A DNA stretch of 64,000 bases from Prevotella sp. (GTDB taxonomy: Bacteria; Bacteroidota; Bacteroidia; Bacteroidales; Bacteroidaceae), in NCBI GenBank assembly GCA_017469955.1, contig JAFUFJ010000020.1, forward strand, positions 62,001-126,000, given 5' to 3'. The notes beneath the pieces were generated by a model that saw only the letters and a program-made list of their open reading frames with translations, ran no database searches and was not told the DNA's origin. How positions within the stretch are numbered: position 1 is the first letter of the stretch; every line of letters begins with the position of its first letter. Below, one piece after another: positions 35,763 to 44,095 of the stretch. Both the position numbers and the translations under genes were made by a program.

Positions 35763-36757
35763 AGTCGGTCTCCTCTGATTTCCAAAGGCATCGGGATGTT
35801 ATCGGTAAACAATCGGCCCGTTCCAAGGCCTTGTGGAAAGCGTATATCACGGCCATAGACATCGGAACAGAACTGGGCTATGGCATTGAGTCCTATATTA
35901 CTCTCCAGTGCAGAGGTGAGCCATGTGCCGATATTTCGCTGCCTTGCAAGGGCTATCCACTCACGACAGCCGTGCATACCTCCATGCAACGAGGGTTTCA
36001 AGACAAGGTATTGAGGACGTATTGTGTCCAGAAGGCAGGCCTTTTCGGCAAGGCTGCTCCCCCCGATCAGTTCCTCATCAAGGGCAATAGGCAAAGGAGT
36101 TTCTCGGCAAAGGCGGGCCATTGCCGGCCATTGTCCTTGCCGAATAGGCTGTTCGATGGAATGGATGTCGAGCCCGGCCAGCAACTTTATGCGGTCGAGA
36201 GCTGCCTCGGGACGGAAAGCACCGTTGGCATCAACGCGCAGTTCGACCTCGGCTTTTGTGAACCTTCGGCGTATCTGACGGATAAGACTCAGCTCCTGCT
36301 CGAAGTCAATGGCTCCGATTTTCAGCTTCACACAGCCGAATCCTGCCTCGAGTTTCTCCTCTATGCGTGCCTGCATCTCCTCGAAAGTGCCCATCCACAC
36401 CAAGCCATTGATGGGTATTCCCTCCTCTCCACGGGCGAAAGGTGTATCGAAAATCAGGTCGTTCTGCAAGCTTTTCAGGGCTGTTTCGATGCCAAAAAGC
36501 ATCGAAGGATAGGGTCGCAATGCCTCATAGTCGATGGCATTCGTCTGCTCAAGCCTGTCGCAAAAACCACGCAACACGGCTTCATAATCGGCAGAAACGT
36601 CGCAACTCAGGTCGGGCAACGGCGCACATTCGCCGATTCCCCGCCGTCCGTTTTCCTCGATTTCCACCAGCCATATCTTCCGCTGCGTATAGACTCCTCG
36701 CGACGTTCCGGCAGGCTGCTTGAAGTGAAGCGTGCGCGCTTCGATACTGATGTTCAT
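35741..36757 (-). CDS. menC: o-Succinylbenzoate synthase
   Basis: A 338-aa enolase-superfamily enzyme that dehydrates SHCHC to o-succinylbenzoate. The barrel motifs are KLKIGAIDF near residue 148 (acid/base Lys), ELRVDANGAF near residue 172, IEQPI near residue 200 and IALDEEL near residue 222 (Asp/Glu metal ligands), then LKPSLHGG near residue 252. The N-terminal capping domain starts with the conserved LPDLSCD. The order is menB-menC-menE; MenH, the producer of its substrate, is not in the window. Confidence 0.93.
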   Translation of the reverse strand: MNISIEARTLHFKQPAGTSRGVYTQRKIWLVEIEENGRRGIGECAPLPDLSCDVSADYEAVLRGFCDRLEQTNAIDYEALRPYPSMLFGIETALKSLQNDLIFDTPFARGEEGIPINGLVWMGTFEEMQARIEEKLEAGFGCVKLKIGAIDFEQELSLIRQIRRRFTKAEVELRVDANGAFRPEAALDRIKLLAGLDIHSIEQPIRQGQWPAMARLCRETPLPIALDEELIGGSSLAEKACLLDTIRPQYLVLKPSLHGGMHGCREWIALARQRNIGTWLTSALESNIGLNAIAQFCSDVYGRDIRFPQGLGTGRLFTDNIPMPLEIRGDRLWICRRS

Positions 36758-36819
36758 CCGTTTGCAGTTGCTTTGATGTACGAAATCTCTAAGAATGCCC
36801 TCAGAAGGGCCTCTGCAGG

Positions 36820-37671
36820 CTATGGAAGCTTGGGGTATTTGTCAAAGTCTGGCTTGCGTTTTTCAAGGAAAGCACGCCCGCCTTCCTGAGCCTCGTCAAG
36901 GAAATAGTAGAGCATCGTGGCGTCGCCGGCAAGCTGTTGTATGCCAGCCTGTCCGTCAAGCTCGGCATTAAGCCCGGCCTTGATCATGCGCAAGGCTAAG
37001 GGCGAACGCTCTATCATCTCCTCTGCCCAGGCCACACATTCATCCTCCAACTGCTCGAAGGGCACCACTTTATTGACGAGACCCATCGACAACGCCTCCT
37101 GAGCCGAATACTGTCTGCACAGGAACCATATCTCGCGAGCCTTTTTCTGGCCGACAATGCGCGCCAGATAGCTGGCCCCGAAGCCCGCGTCGAACGAGCC
37201 TACCTTCGGACCTGTCTGCCCAAACACGGCGTTTTCCGACGCTATTGACAGGTCACAAACCAAATGAAGCACGTGACCTCCGCCGATGGCAAAGCCGTTG
37301 ACCATTGCGATAACAGGCTTTGGAAGACGGCGTATCTGCATCTGAACATCCAGCACACTCAAGCGTGGAACTCCCTCTTCATCCACATATCCACCGCGAC
37401 CTTTGACATGCATGTCTCCCCCGGAACAGAAAGCTTTGTCGCCTGCGCCGGTCAGAATCACCACGCGAATGTCGGTACGTTCACGACAAACAGCGAAAGC
37501 CTGGCTCAACTCAAGCGTCGTCTTCGGCGTGAAAGCGTTGCGGTAGCGGGGCCTGTTGATGGTTATTTTCGCTATGTGATGATACTCTTCAAAGACGATT
37601 TCCTCAAACTCCCGGATTGTCTTCCATGCTCTTTTCCCACCTGTCATGGGCATTGAATCGCAGTTTTCCAT
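36820..37671 (-). CDS. menB: 1,4-Dihydroxy-2-naphthoyl-CoA synthase
   Basis: About 283 aa, crotonase superfamily. It closes the naphthoate ring of menaquinone. Conserved blocks are [18 protein letters not shown] near residue 43, the oxyanion segments [11 protein letters not shown] near residue 95 and [11 protein letters not shown] near residue 145, and [19 protein letters not shown] near residue 175. The C-terminal [11 protein letters not shown] is typical. I set the ATG at 37671; an upstream ATG at 37701 lies on a TACCTTTG box (37706-37699) that looks like the promoter. Confidence 0.95.
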   Translation of the reverse strand: MENCDSMPMTGGKRAWKTIREFEEIVFEEYHHIAKITINRPRYRNAFTPKTTLELSQAFAVCRERTDIRVVILTGAGDKAFCSGGDMHVKGRGGYVDEEGVPRLSVLDVQMQIRRLPKPVIAMVNGFAIGGGHVLHLVCDLSIASENAVFGQTGPKVGSFDAGFGASYLARIVGQKKAREIWFLCRQYSAQEALSMGLVNKVVPFEQLEDECVAWAEEMIERSPLALRMIKAGLNAELDGQAGIQQLAGDATMLYYFLDEAQEGGRAFLEKRKPDFDKYPKLP

Positions 37672-37776
37672 ATTCTCTTCTGTTGTTTCTTCTCGATGCA
37701 AAGGTACGAATAAAATGAGAAATACGAACTCTTTTCTTCATCAAAACATGGATTGTCGGCCAAGACGCTGCATTGT

Positions 37777-37851
37777 CACAGCGCAATAGATGATGTTTTG
37801 CTGGGCAAAAGATGAACTATTGGTAGGCAAAACATCATCTATTGCGCTGTG
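37777..37851. repeat. 22-bp module array, family C (three units, perfect 25-bp arms)
   Basis: Modules begin at 37784, 37806 and 37828. Bases 37777-37801 and 37827-37851 are perfect 25-bp reverse complements; the middle module (25 nt between the arms) is the loop. It lies between the upstream end of menB and the DUF4440-like gene, both minus strand. Confidence 0.9.
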
Positions 37852-37890
37852 AATCCAGCCCTTTCTGCCCGAAAAGAATCTGGGGAAAAG

Positions 37891-37914
37891 AAAAAAGACG
37901 CGAGGATTCTCGCG
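37891..37914 (-). terminator. Intrinsic terminator after the SnoaL-like gene
   Basis: CGCGAG (37899-37904) pairs with CTCGCG (37909-37914), and on the minus strand TCTTTTTT follows. Confidence 0.8.
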
Positions 37915-37957
37915 CCTTTCCCTGATGCATGAACGGACGGCAGGGCTGAAAATACGG

Positions 37958-38326
37958 CTAATAGGCTGACGCCCGCGCCTCTAAGAAAAGCCACTTCCCC
38001 TGGCGTCTGGCCAGTTTGAAGCACAACTGCAGGCGCCATGTATGCCGACTTCCGCCAAAGACGGCGGCCTCAACACGGCTCCTTCCCGTCAGCGTGGCAC
38101 TGTCTTCATCCACACTGACGTCCATCTGCTCGTGCTCAGCTGAATAATAATTGAGCGTGCCGTCAGCTATTGAACGCAGATATACCTGCTTCGGCTGGCG
38201 CATGCCGGTCATGTGGACCAGCACGAAGTCATCGGCATGCAGCGAGTCGAGCACAGCGATGTCCTTGGCAATCATTGCCTTGTACATGCACTCATAGAGG
38301 CTTAATATCTGTTGTCGGTCGTCCAT
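37958..38326 (-). CDS. SnoaL/NTF2-like (DUF4440-type) protein
   Basis: About 122 aa. The fold is the cone-like alpha+beta barrel of NTF2/SnoaL proteins (ILSLYECMYKAMIAKD at the start, ADDFVLVHMTGM, SATLTGRSRVEAAVFGG, WRLQLCFKLARRQGKW), a scaffold used for small-molecule binding or isomerases. It is normally about 120 aa. The ATG at 38326 lies 4 bp after the flavodoxin-like gene, so the two are co-expressed. The substrate is unknown. Confidence 0.75.
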   Translation of the reverse strand: MDDRQQILSLYECMYKAMIAKDIAVLDSLHADDFVLVHMTGMRQPKQVYLRSIADGTLNYYSAEHEQMDVSVDEDSATLTGRSRVEAAVFGGSRHTWRLQLCFKLARRQGKWLFLEARASAY

Positions 38327-38330
38327 CAGG

Positions 38331-38954
38331 CTAACGAATGAAGTTGGTTGAGATGCGTTCCGGCTCGGTTTCGGGCAATCCGCTGCGCTCTCGTTCGGCA
38401 GCAATGGCACGAATCAGGAAAGCAATGTTACGCCCAAGCACACGCATAATTTGCATTCCTTCCTCATCTTTCACGACTTCTTCGGGCGTGTTTCCATGCA
38501 CTTCGTTCCAGTAACGGCTCGATGCCACTGGCATTTCGGCATAAAGGAAGTACTTATTCAGCTGGTCAAGTGTGTTTCCTGTGCCTGCTCTTCGGGCAGA
38601 AGCCACGGCAGCTCCCACCTTGAAACGTTTCGAAAATGGGGTTGAAAAGAAAAGGCGGTCGAGCAGAGAAATGAGCGTTCCGTTGGTTCCGGCAAAGTAA
38701 ACCGGCGAACCAACGACCAGACCGTCGGCCTCTTCAAACTTGGTTGCAAGCGTGTTCACTATATCGTTGTCGAAGACACAACGACCTAATTCCCTGCATT
38801 TATAGCAGCCAATACACCCGCGAATGTCCTTGTGGCCCACATGAACGATTTCGGTTTCGACACCGTTCTGCTGCAATTCACGTGCTACTGCATCGAGAGC
38901 TGTGAACGTACATCCATGGACATGCGGACTTCCATTCAATAACAATACTTTCAT
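38331..38954 (-). CDS. Flavodoxin-fold NAD(P)H:FMN-type reductase
   Basis: A 207-aa flavoprotein of the iron-sulfur-flavoprotein/WrbA-like group. LLLNGSPHVHGCTFTALDAV near residue 4 binds the FMN phosphate; CIGCYKCRELGRC near residue 47 carries four Cys, and SPVYFAGTNGTLISLLDR near residue 85 is the flavin region. The Cys motif resembles that of Isf-type proteins and suggests an Fe-S or redox site. It begins the short run with the SnoaL-like gene. No redox partner is adjacent. Confidence 0.82.
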   Translation of the reverse strand: MKVLLLNGSPHVHGCTFTALDAVARELQQNGVETEIVHVGHKDIRGCIGCYKCRELGRCVFDNDIVNTLATKFEEADGLVVGSPVYFAGTNGTLISLLDRLFFSTPFSKRFKVGAAVASARRAGTGNTLDQLNKYFLYAEMPVASSRYWNEVHGNTPEEVVKDEEGMQIMRVLGRNIAFLIRAIAAERERSGLPETEPERISTNFIR

Positions 38955-38993
38955 ATCTGTAATCTTTTAGTTTCGGCATAAGTGCCTGTTCAT

Positions 38994-39317
38994 TCATGAA
39001 ATCAGCTTCAGGCCGGCGATAGAGACGATGAGGGTGGTGATGAAGAAGAGCCTCCAAAAGGTGGCCGGCTCATGAAAGACGACGATGCCTACCAGCACTG
39101 TGCCTACGGCTCCTATGCCTGTCCACACAGGATAGGCCGTTCCGAGGGGCAGAGTCTGCGTGGCTTTGGCCAGCAAGGCCATGCTTGCAAACGTAAAAAC
39201 GAGAAAACCACCCATCCAAAGCCACCACTCTGTGCCTGTGACTGGGCGTGCACGACCAAGACAATAGGTAAAACCCACCTCGCAAAGTCCGGCAACTATC
39301 AAAGCAATCCAATTCAT
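38994..39317 (-). CDS. sugE: Small multidrug resistance exporter, SugE/Gdx-like
   Basis: A 107-aa protein with four TM helices. The first helix carries the essential Glu (AGLCEVGFTYCL near residue 13). TAYPVWTGIGAVGT near residue 60 is the Gdx-type signature known for guanidinium export, but substrate assignment from sequence is tentative. SMR proteins work as antiparallel dimers. No guanidine riboswitch is visible in the 50 bp upstream. Confidence 0.8.
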   Translation of the reverse strand: MNWIALIVAGLCEVGFTYCLGRARPVTGTEWWLWMGGFLVFTFASMALLAKATQTLPLGTAYPVWTGIGAVGTVLVGIVVFHEPATFWRLFFITTLIVSIAGLKLIS

Positions 39318-39367
39318 ATATGCTGATGTTAGCTATGCTCTTCCAAAGAGCCTGAAACAGTATCTGC

Positions 39368-40345
39368 CTATTTGAGGTGCTCTCTGAAGAAGGCTTCCAG
39401 CTGGTCGAAAGGGATGATGTCTTTGCGATCGTACAGATCGGTGTGCACTGCGCCGGGCACAATCACGAGCTTTTTGTTCGGGCCTTTGAGCCGTTTAAAG
39501 GCATCTTCACCCATATAGCGCGAGTGAGCCCTTTCCCCATGCAGGATGAGTACGGCCCTTTCAATCTCGTCGGCATAGCGCAAGAGGGCTGTATTGAGGA
39601 AAGACATGGTGCCCGTGACGTTCCATCCTTGGTTTGAGTTGAGCGATCTAACGTGGTAACCGCGCTGCGTTTTGTAGTAGTCATAGTAGTCTTTCACGAA
39701 GAAAGGGGCATCTTCGGGCAGCGGATCGACGACTCCTCCGGCCCGTTCGTAGGAGCCTTCACGGAAGTCTTTGGTGCGCTGCTCGGCCAGGGCATGCCTC
39801 ATAGCCTGCCGCTTCTCTGTGGAGTCGTCGGCATCGAAGTAGCCTTTTGCGGCCACACGGCTCATGTCATACATCGTGGAAGCTACGGTTGCCTTGATAC
39901 GAGTGTCGAGTGCTGTGGCGTTGAGAGCTATGCCTCCCCATCCGCAAATGCCGATAATGCCGATGCGACTTGCATCTACGAAGGGCTGCACCGATAAGAA
40001 ATCAACTGCAGCAGAGAAGTCTTCGGTGTTGATATCGGGCGAGGAAACATAGCGAGGTTCTCCCCCACTTTCACCTGTATAGGAAGGATCGAAGGCCATG
40101 GCGACAAAGCCTCTCTCGGCCATCTCTTGCGCATAGAGTCCGCTCGCCTGCTCTTTCACGGCGCCAAACGGGCCGCATACGGCGACGGCCGGCCGCTGTT
40201 CTCCGCCTGACACCTGAGCCGGAAGGTAGAGATCGGCTGCCAGTTCGATGCCGAACCGATTGCGGAATGTCACTTTTCGATGGTCTGTCTTCGCGCTCTT
40301 GGGGAACGTCTTGTCCCACTCTTCTGTCAAATGTAATGGTTTCAT
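39368..40345 (-). CDS. Alpha/beta hydrolase (dienelactone-hydrolase-like)
   Basis: A 325-aa cytosolic alpha/beta hydrolase. The nucleophile turn reads IIGICGWGGIALNA near residue 150, with Cys in place of the usual Ser. Acid and His are likely near HGERAHSRYM and VPGAVHTDLY (C-terminal third). The layout recalls the E. coli YcjY-like group. A truncated nucleotide-binding frame lies 8 bp upstream. The substrate is unknown. Confidence 0.78.
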   Translation of the reverse strand: MKPLHLTEEWDKTFPKSAKTDHRKVTFRNRFGIELAADLYLPAQVSGGEQRPAVAVCGPFGAVKEQASGLYAQEMAERGFVAMAFDPSYTGESGGEPRYVSSPDINTEDFSAAVDFLSVQPFVDASRIGIIGICGWGGIALNATALDTRIKATVASTMYDMSRVAAKGYFDADDSTEKRQAMRHALAEQRTKDFREGSYERAGGVVDPLPEDAPFFVKDYYDYYKTQRGYHVRSLNSNQGWNVTGTMSFLNTALLRYADEIERAVLILHGERAHSRYMGEDAFKRLKGPNKKLVIVPGAVHTDLYDRKDIIPFDQLEAFFREHLK

Positions 40346-40352
40346 GTTCGGT

Positions 40353-40493
40353 TTATTTCTGGTTTTTGCCTAATTTTCGAAGGTCTTTCGGTGTCAGTAT
40401 CCGGCTGCCATAGCCCTGTTCTGCCAGAGAGATGCATGCCCGCAATGCGTCTTCGCCCACAAATCCTGTGGCTCCTGTCAGTATAACTTTCAT
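40353..40493 (-). pseudogene. Fragment of an NAD-binding epimerase-like gene
   Basis: A 46-codon frame begins MKVILTGATGFVGEDALRAC, which is the Rossmann GxxGxxG start of NAD(P)-dependent epimerase/oxidoreductases, and stops after 46 residues; no continuation is found in another frame before the hydrolase gene. It is best read as a broken remnant, though a small expressed protein cannot be excluded. A CAAATGTA box (40550-40557) upstream may be its old promoter. Confidence 0.6.
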
Positions 40494-40668
40494 TGTATTG
40501 TTGTCTTTCTTTCCATGGCATATGCCGTCGGCTGCATTGAAAACCGATGCAAATGTAGCTATTTTCCTCCAAATCAGCCATCAACAGCATGCAAAATAAT
40601 CTAAAAAAAGAGGCGTTCCTGCTGATAAACACACTGACACGCCTGCATGAAGGCACGCCGAGGGCGGG

Positions 40669-40770
40669 CATACACGGCACATGTATGGAGCATATTCCTA
40701 AGGTGTATGCCTCGTACACATAAGATGTACGGAGCATACCAGCCACAGGTATGCCACAGGTATGTTGCAC
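40669..40770. repeat. 22-bp module array, family B (four to five units)
   Basis: Modules begin at 40669, 40691, 40713, 40735 and, partly, 40757. Cores are CATACACGGCACATGTATG, CATATTCCTAAGGTGTATG, CGTACACATAAGATGTACG and CATACCAGCC..GGTATG. In the rest of the 507-bp gap (40494-41000) I see only the terminator below. Confidence 0.88.
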
Positions 40771-40973
40771 TTCCGGAGGGAATAGCCGAACTTCAAGATG
40801 CTGAAGTGGCAGGAAAATGGCGCAGAAACGAGGGGCAAGCTGCCGACATCATGCCGTGAACACCCTCGCTCATGTATGCAGCAACGCCTGCTTGGAATAG
40901 GCTTCCTGCCTTCGCTGCCTATGTTTCAAGGCATGAAGTCTTCAGCTAACGACCTTCAAGGCTGGCTTTCGAG

Positions 40974-41012
40974 AAAAAAACAAGGCTTAGACAGTGTCGT
41001 CTAAGCCTTGTT
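40974..41012 (-). terminator. Terminator overlapping the stop codon of the MBL-rubredoxin gene
   Basis: CAAGGCTTAGAC (40981-40992) pairs perfectly with GTCTAAGCCTTG (40999-41010); the minus strand then has a U-run. The upstream arm contains the stop codon (41001-41003) and the last codons. Confidence 0.88.
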
Positions 41013-41942
41013 GAACTTTGTCTTTGGCTGTTTGCATCGAGGACATCTCCAGTCTTCCGGAAGGTCTTCAAAGGCTAATCCGTCGTGCTCTGCAGGGTCA
41101 TAAACATAACCACAGACAGAACATATATACTTGCCCGACGCCTCTTTCTGCATAAAGTCAACCTCGGCAAGAACTGTTTCCACAGGATGGTCAAGGTCTA
41201 TCACTCGCTTAGCCTCCAGATTCTCATATCCCTGAGGAGTGTGGGTGCCACAATAGACGGTAGGATGGTTACGGACAAACTCACGCACCTGGTCCAAAGT
41301 CTCACGAGCAGCGGGCAGGTCATCATAGACTACCGACAGTTTGTTCGCATACAAAGCTTCGTCGACATAGGTGATATCGGCCTCGAACATATAGAAGAGT
41401 CCATCGTTCTCGGCTATCACAAGGCTGTTTCCACGAGTATGTCCCTTGGCCTTGACAAACCAAATTCCGTCACTTATCTTCTGGCTTTCAGGGAAGTTAT
41501 GGTAAGCTCCGTCAGTATAGTCGACGGGAACTATATTGGACAAGCCCTTCAACTCTTCAGCTTGCAACTCATCTGCACCGACATATATCTTGGCGTTTGG
41601 GAACGAACGAAGCTCACCAGAGTGGTCGCTATGACGGTGAGTAAGAAGTATCTTTGTCACCTGTTCTGGCCGATATCCCAAATCTTCCAAGGCATCCATG
41701 TAGTCGCGAGTCGTCTTTCCTGTATAGGCCATCGAGGTTTCATCGGGAGTCTCCTCCGGAAAACCTGCGGGAAGGCCTGTATCTATCAGGATAACCTCTG
41801 TGCCTGTATCAATAAGATAGTTCTGCAAGCTGCCACGATAACGGACGTTATGGTCGAACTTTTCTACGCCTTCTTCACCGCCAAAGGCAAAGGGCTGGGT
41901 ATAAAAACCCTCACTTCTGAATTTGACTGCTTCTATTTTCAT
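41001..41942 (-). CDS. MBL-fold metallohydrolase fused to rubredoxin
   Basis: A 313-aa fusion. Residues 1 to about 260 are a metallo-beta-lactamase fold ([10 protein letters not shown] near residue 103, matching HxHxDH, and further His in AKGHTRGNS and CGTHTPQ). Residues about 268-313 are rubredoxin ([22 protein letters not shown]), binding one iron through four Cys. Flavo-diiron proteins have HxExDH instead, so this is not the usual oxygen reductase. The redox role of the rubredoxin tail is unknown. A separate rubredoxin gene lies 10 bp upstream. Confidence 0.9.
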   Translation of the reverse strand: MKIEAVKFRSEGFYTQPFAFGGEEGVEKFDHNVRYRGSLQNYLIDTGTEVILIDTGLPAGFPEETPDETSMAYTGKTTRDYMDALEDLGYRPEQVTKILLTHRHSDHSGELRSFPNAKIYVGADELQAEELKGLSNIVPVDYTDGAYHNFPESQKISDGIWFVKAKGHTRGNSLVIAENDGLFYMFEADITYVDEALYANKLSVVYDDLPAARETLDQVREFVRNHPTVYCGTHTPQGYENLEAKRVIDLDHPVETVLAEVDFMQKEASGKYICSVCGYVYDPAEHDGLAFEDLPEDWRCPRCKQPKTKFNKA

Positions 41943-41952
41943 AAGTCAACGA

Positions 41953-42114
41953 TTATTCTTCTACGGCTACAAACTTCTCCTTCTTGCGCTTACAGCGCGG
42001 ACAACGCCACGTGTCTGGCAGGTCTTCAAACCGGGTTCCGGGAGCGATACCCTGCTTAGAATCTCCTATTTCGGGGTCGTAGACGTACCTACAAGGACAT
42101 TTCATCTTAGCCAT
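41953..42114 (-). CDS. Rubredoxin with a CxC first iron loop
   Basis: About 53 aa. Sequence marks of rubredoxin are [25 protein letters not shown] and a short basic tail. The first ligand pair reads [10 protein letters not shown]: a CxC rather than the common CxxCG, and Arg replaces Gly. The second pair is CPRC. The start ATG is at 42114. It is 10 bp upstream of the MBL-rubredoxin gene and likely its electron partner or a paralogue. Confidence 0.85.
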   Translation of the reverse strand: MAKMKCPCRYVYDPEIGDSKQGIAPGTRFEDLPDTWRCPRCKRKKEKFVAVEE

Positions 42115-42149
42115 ATCCGTAAATATTTTTAGTTTAAAAAAAATGAAAA

Positions 42150-42208
42150 GGGACGGTGTAGCGTGGTATCTGCGCCGTAGCACAGTCACTCCGGCCAGAC
42201 ACCGTCCC
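42150..42208 (-). terminator. Stem-loop between the small HTH gene and rubredoxin
   Basis: GGGACGGTGT (42150-42159) pairs with ACACCGTCCC (42199-42208) across a 39-nt loop, followed on the minus strand by a U-rich run. It lies 35 bp upstream of the rubredoxin ATG, so it may end the HTH transcript or attenuate rubredoxin. Confidence 0.55.
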
Positions 42209-42266
42209 GTGAAGAAAAAAACTTATTTGCGTCGAGGTGTATCTACACCTGTCAAAGCCGTAAGAA

Positions 42267-42437
42267 TTAAGCGGGTTGCCACTTGCAACGAACGGGAGAA
42301 ATGATGGCGCCTTCCTTCTTCAACACGGCAAAAACTTTGTCAACTTCCTTACGGTCAGCACCCAAAACCTTGGTCACTTCGCCGGCCGAAACGGGCTTTC
42401 CAGCCTCACGCATAGCCTGTAATATCTGTTCTTTCAT
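42267..42437 (-). CDS. Small winged-helix-like protein (56 aa)
   Basis: A 56-residue frame beginning MKEQILQAMREAGKPVSAGE and ending SPVRCKWQPA; it reads like a compact winged helix (KVLGADRKEVDKVFAVLKKEG). I remember similar short proteins in Bacteroides annotated as transcriptional regulators. It sits between the ferritin-like gene and the rubredoxin pair, so it may regulate this redox cluster. The frame is well conserved in its choice of residues and has a likely terminator downstream. Confidence 0.75.
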   Translation of the reverse strand: MKEQILQAMREAGKPVSAGEVTKVLGADRKEVDKVFAVLKKEGAIISPVRCKWQPA

Positions 42438-42540
42438 ATTGCTTTATTGGTTAAATTGTTAGTATTTCAAGCGGTATTACTGTCTCAAAAAGGCAAAAAA
42501 ACTTTTCATTCAACACCAATCGCATGCCTGTATCTATTCA

Positions 42541-42996
42541 TCAAACTTGGGTAAACAGCCAATTCTGAATGCCAATGCACTCTATCATTTCAAGTGCTCC
42601 CTGGCTCCAATACAAGTCTTCTTCCTCATCTGCCAGATAAGCCTTCATGATATCATAGGTTGTCGGGTCGTTGATCAAGGCTTCACAACATTTGTAGAGC
42701 ATATCTACGCCTGCCACTTGGATCTTTAAATCTTCCTTGATATAGTCGATTGGATTCTTTATAAGTTCACGACTCTTGGCGCCTTCGAACTTGATTTCAC
42801 CACCCAAGTCAAGTATACGTTCGTTGAATTTCTCTACCCACTCCATTTCTTCATTGAAATGATTGATGTACTTTTGGCCGAGTTTTGCAAAACCTTGCGA
42901 CTTAAAGAGCTGACCTTGGAGTTTGTGAATCAGCGCGCCTTCTGTCAGTCCTGTTGCAAAAAGCTGCAATGCTTCGATTGATTTCTTTGTGTCCAT
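42541..42996 (-). CDS. Ferritin-like diiron protein
   Basis: A 151-aa four-helix-bundle protein. The metal ligands are expected from HFNEEMEWVEKFNERIL near residue 46 and YLADEEEDLYWSQGAL near residue 122. It resembles the bacterioferritin/DPS-like group and probably stores iron or removes peroxide. It is the first gene of the minus-strand redox run with the small HTH, rubredoxin and MBL-rubredoxin genes, and is divergent from an AraC gene. A CAAAGTTA -7-like box lies at 43030-43037. Confidence 0.8.
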   Translation of the reverse strand: MDTKKSIEALQLFATGLTEGALIHKLQGQLFKSQGFAKLGQKYINHFNEEMEWVEKFNERILDLGGEIKFEGAKSRELIKNPIDYIKEDLKIQVAGVDMLYKCCEALINDPTTYDIMKAYLADEEEDLYWSQGALEMIECIGIQNWLFTQV

Positions 42997-43113
42997 TTGT
43001 GTATTTCTTTAAGTTTGAATTTGATTTTGCAAAGTTACGGGGAATTCATATTACTGGAAAATCTGAAACAAGCGAAAAGTTATCCGAAACGAAACAAATT
43101 CTTAATAAATGTT

Positions 43114-43143
43114 TTTGCTTTAAGAATAATTACGCTACCTTTG
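43114..43143 (+). promoter_or_regulatory. Promoter of the AraC-type regulator gene
   Basis: TTTG at 43114-43117, 18 bp, TACCTTTG at 43136-43143, with the ATG only 23 bp further on. Confidence 0.7.
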
Positions 43144-43165
43144 CACTTGCCATCCATATATAGAT

Positions 43166-44095
43166 ATGTATAATCTCACAGAAGCCTACAAGATTATCGG
43201 TCCAGACATTCAACATGAAGTGTGGAACGGACGTTTTGCCTGCGCTCTAAGCAACAGTCAGCGCACGTTTCTCACCAATAGCATGAAAGAAACACTTGCC
43301 TGCTACACCTTCACGCTGGTCAGAAAGGGCGAGATGCTGCTCGAAACCAACGGGCAGACCATCGCATTCAAGGCTAATGACTTATATATCTACGCGCCTG
43401 GATTTCCTGTTTACATTCATTCCGTTTCCGAAGATTATGAATCAACGGTACTGCTTGTTGATGAACAGACCACTTACGAAACGCCTGCCTTTCGCAATTT
43501 AATGCGAGCTTCGTTCTTTCCATTGGTACAATATGGAAGGCCCAAGCTGTCGGTTGCACCCGAAGATGCCTTGCGACTGAATGCCGACATGCTCGCCTTA
43601 CGCGACCATATACAGCGTCCGACTGACTATTCCGATGAAGTTTTGGAAATGCTCTACTCTGTCTTTCTGCTTGACATGCTTGCCATACAGGAGAACTCTG
43701 GCGGGCAACACGCTATTTCACGGCGTGCAGAAGATATTTTTCTTTCGTTCTACAGTATCTTAAGACGGCATTATACGGAACAGCACAGCATCGGATACTA
43801 TTCTGATCAGCTGCATATCACCGCCACTTATCTCTCACGCATCGTAAAGCAAGTGAGTGGAAGAACTGTCATTGAGTGTATCGACCAGATGCTTTCCATT
43901 GAAGCCGCCTGGCTGCTCACGTCGACAAGTCTCAGTATTGCGCAGATAGCCAGTCGGCTTAATTTTGCTTCATCGGCTTCGTTTGACAAGTTTTTCCTGC
44001 GTATGCGTGGCCAGCAACCCAAGTCACTTCGCGGTAAAAGGGCCTTCGGCCACGCTTCATGCGCGACCGAAGGGAGGGTGGATCTAATGGGTTGA
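43166..44095 (+). CDS. AraC-family transcriptional regulator
   Basis: A 309-aa protein. The N-terminal half looks like a cupin-type sensor domain (FTLVRKGEMLLETNGQTIAF, APGFPVYIHSVSEDY). The AraC HTH pair covers residues about 200-290 (YYSDQLHITATYLSRIVKQVSG, then IAQIASRLNFASSASFDKFF). It is divergent from the ferritin/rubredoxin cluster and may respond to redox stress, but no target is proven. Its 3' end overlaps the convergent SDR gene by 12 bp (44084-44095). Confidence 0.92.
   Translation: MYNLTEAYKIIGPDIQHEVWNGRFACALSNSQRTFLTNSMKETLACYTFTLVRKGEMLLETNGQTIAFKANDLYIYAPGFPVYIHSVSEDYESTVLLVDEQTTYETPAFRNLMRASFFPLVQYGRPKLSVAPEDALRLNADMLALRDHIQRPTDYSDEVLEMLYSVFLLDMLAIQENSGGQHAISRRAEDIFLSFYSILRRHYTEQHSIGYYSDQLHITATYLSRIVKQVSGRTVIECIDQMLSIEAAWLLTSTSLSIAQIASRLNFASSASFDKFFLRMRGQQPKSLRGKRAFGHASCATEGRVDLMG

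Noticed and set aside
39318..39367. A guanidine (ykkC) riboswitch before the SugE-like gene
   Set aside because: The 50-bp spacer is too short and lacks the ACGR-type motifs of these riboswitches.
41085..42059. A 324-codon plus-strand frame over the MBL-rubredoxin and rubredoxin genes
   Set aside because: It runs antisense to two genes with clear metal-binding motifs and has no recognisable product.
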